Assembly: GCA_016180705.1 (NCBI GenBank)
Contig: JACPAU010000083.1
Span: 1 to 6,443, forward strand
Source: Candidatus Methylomirabilota bacterium
GTDB lineage: Bacteria > Methylomirabilota > Methylomirabilia > Methylomirabilales > JACPAU01
Direction of reading: 5' to 3'
DNA length: 6,443 bases
The translations under genes and the position numbers were made by a program. Under the pieces are notes generated by a model. That model saw only the letters and a program-made list of their open reading frames with translations. It had not been told where the DNA came from and searched no databases. Shown here piece after piece: positions 5,483-6,443 of the stretch (position 1 is its first letter; every line of letters begins with the position of its first letter).

Positions 5483-6364
5483 ATGCCGTCCCCGCAGCCG
5501 ATTCCGACCCTCCCGAAGTCGGGGCGGTTCACCCTGCCGCCCGTCCTGATGGGGACCGCCTGCGAGGGCTGCGGGGCCCTCCCGGCCGCGGACATCCTGG
5601 CCGAGACCCTCGGCGCGAAGATGGCCGTCGTCTGCCCGGCCTCCTGCGCCGCGACCTTCAGCCTCTCCTACACCGGGATGGCGTGGCGGGTGCCCTTCGT
5701 CCACTGGATCTTCGAGAGCGCGCCCGCCGCCGCCACCGGCCTCCGGCACGCCTACGACGCGCGGGGGCTCAAGGACGTGCACGTGGTCTGCTTCGCCGGA
5801 GACTCCGGGACCGCCGACATCGGCTTCCAGGCGCTCTCCGGGGCGGCAAGCCGCAACGAGAACATCCTCTATATCTGCTACGACAACGAGGTGGCGATGA
5901 ACACGCAGGGCCAGGCGACCTCCACCTCCACCCCCCTGGCCCGGACCCCGACTACGCCGGGCGGCGCCGGGCTTTTGCGCAAGGACGTGCCGCGGATCAT
6001 GGCGGCCCACGGCATCCCGTACGTGGCCACCGCGGCCGTCTCCCATCCCGACGACTACCGGCAAAAACTCCGCCGCGCGGCCCGGATCACCGGCTTCCGG
6101 TACCTCCAGGTCCTGACCCCCTGCCCGATCGCCTGGGGCTATCCCCACCCGGACACGCTGGACGTCACCCGGCTCGCGGTGGAGACCGGCCTCTGGATGC
6201 TCTACGAGGTGGATGGGGGGAAGTGGCGGGTGAGTCACCGCCCGAAGCGGCGGCGTCCCGTCCGGGAATACCTCAGCCTGCAGCGGCGGTTCGCGGCGCT
6301 CCGCCCCCGGGAGATGCAGGCGCTCCAGCGGCGGGTGGACGGGGCCTGGCGGGGCGTGCGGTGA
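5483..6364 (+). CDS. porB: 2-oxoacid (probably pyruvate):ferredoxin oxidoreductase, beta subunit
   Basis: 293 residues from the ATG at 5483, typical for the family. This subunit binds thiamine pyrophosphate and the proximal [4Fe-4S] cluster. Probable cluster ligands are Cys27 and Cys30 (ACEGCGA), Cys55 (CPASC; Cys51 is an additional cysteine) and Cys214 (TPCPIAWG). The thiamine/Mg site is GDSGTADIG at 106-114 with DNE at 134-136 and MNTQGQ after it; many relatives read GDGG, so Ser108 is a small departure. AWRVPFVHWIFESA, KDVPRIMAAHGIPYVATA and RLAVETGLWMLYEV are also typical. The C-terminal tail (VREYLSLQRRF, then REMQALQRRVD) matches the usual end of these subunits. It overlaps the next gene by GTGA, implying coupled translation. 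Confidence 0.93.
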   Translation: MPSPQPIPTLPKSGRFTLPPVLMGTACEGCGALPAADILAETLGAKMAVVCPASCAATFSLSYTGMAWRVPFVHWIFESAPAAATGLRHAYDARGLKDVHVVCFAGDSGTADIGFQALSGAASRNENILYICYDNEVAMNTQGQATSTSTPLARTPTTPGGAGLLRKDVPRIMAAHGIPYVATAAVSHPDDYRQKLRRAARITGFRYLQVLTPCPIAWGYPHPDTLDVTRLAVETGLWMLYEVDGGKWRVSHRPKRRRPVREYLSLQRRFAALRPREMQALQRRVDGAWRGVR

Positions 6365-6443
6365 AGGAGCTGCGCTTCCACGGCCGGCGCGAGCCCCGGT
6401 ACGACCGGGAGGCCCCCTTCATCGCGGCCCCGCGCCTGCTCGC
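6361..6443 (+). CDS. Third gene of the oxidoreductase operon, possible gamma subunit (3' end outside window)
   Basis: Only 27 codons are visible, from a GTG that overlaps the beta stop by four bases. The first residues (VKELRFHGR) closely resemble the start of gamma subunits of 2-oxoacid:ferredoxin oxidoreductases, which usually read MxEIRFHGRGGQGxVTAxxLLA. After HGR, however, the sequence is REPRYDREAPFIAAPRLLA and the glycine-rich GGQG is absent in all three forward frames. The gene may be a divergent gamma subunit, a different protein, or affected by a sequence error at the edge. Ribosome binding would rely on coupling, since only a weak GGCGGGG lies upstream. Confidence 0.5.
   Translation, partial: MKELRFHGRREPRYDREAPFIAAPRLL

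Overview
The window is chromosomal DNA of a very GC-rich Gram-negative bacterium (about seven bases in ten are G or C by eye). A Tol-Pal cell-envelope cluster shows an outer membrane. The mix of Tol-Pal genes with an archaeal-type multi-subunit 2-oxoacid:ferredoxin oxidoreductase, plus Ala/Pro-rich linkers, would fit an anaerobic or metabolically flexible lineage such as NC10/Methylomirabilota, Rokubacteria or a deltaproteobacterial-type group. That placement is inference; no rRNA or other marker is present to settle it.

Layout: (1) Bases 2-3574, plus strand, hold tolA-like (5' end missing), tolB, pal and cpoB (ybgF). tolA and tolB share a 4-base GTGA overlap. A 68-base gap before pal and a 107-base gap before cpoB both contain GC-rich hairpins. 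Together these genes build the trans-envelope Tol-Pal machine: a TonB/TolA-type arm, the periplasmic TolB beta-propeller, the peptidoglycan-binding lipoprotein Pal, and the coiled-coil/TPR protein CpoB, which here looks like a lipoprotein. (2) Bases 3575-3684 are a short convergent gap with a strong hairpin that can terminate transcription from both sides. (3) Bases 3685-3876, minus strand, encode a 63-residue zinc-ribbon-like protein of unknown function. It has its own good sigma-70-type promoter and a hairpin in its leader. (4) Bases 3877-4241 are a divergent intergenic region carrying that promoter and a probable extended -10 promoter for the rightward operon, with a perfect 18-base palindrome next to its expected transcription start. 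(5) Bases 4242-6443, plus strand, hold an oxidoreductase operon: alpha subunit (porA-like), beta subunit (porB-like), and the first 83 bases of a third gene whose N-terminus resembles a gamma subunit.

The alpha and beta subunits carry the thiamine pyrophosphate site and one [4Fe-4S] cluster. Such enzymes interconvert a 2-oxoacid plus CoA with acyl-CoA, CO2 and reduced ferredoxin. The exact substrate cannot be fixed from sequence alone. No separate ferredoxin-like delta subunit is seen before the window ends.

Most of the window is ordinary, well-known biology. The points most worth a second look are the apparent absence of the glycine-rich motif in the start of the putative gamma subunit, the three-cysteine zinc-ribbon protein with its own promoter and structured leader, and the palindrome at the oxidoreductase promoter. 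I found no CRISPR array, mobile element, tRNA or rRNA, and no convincing new multi-gene system.
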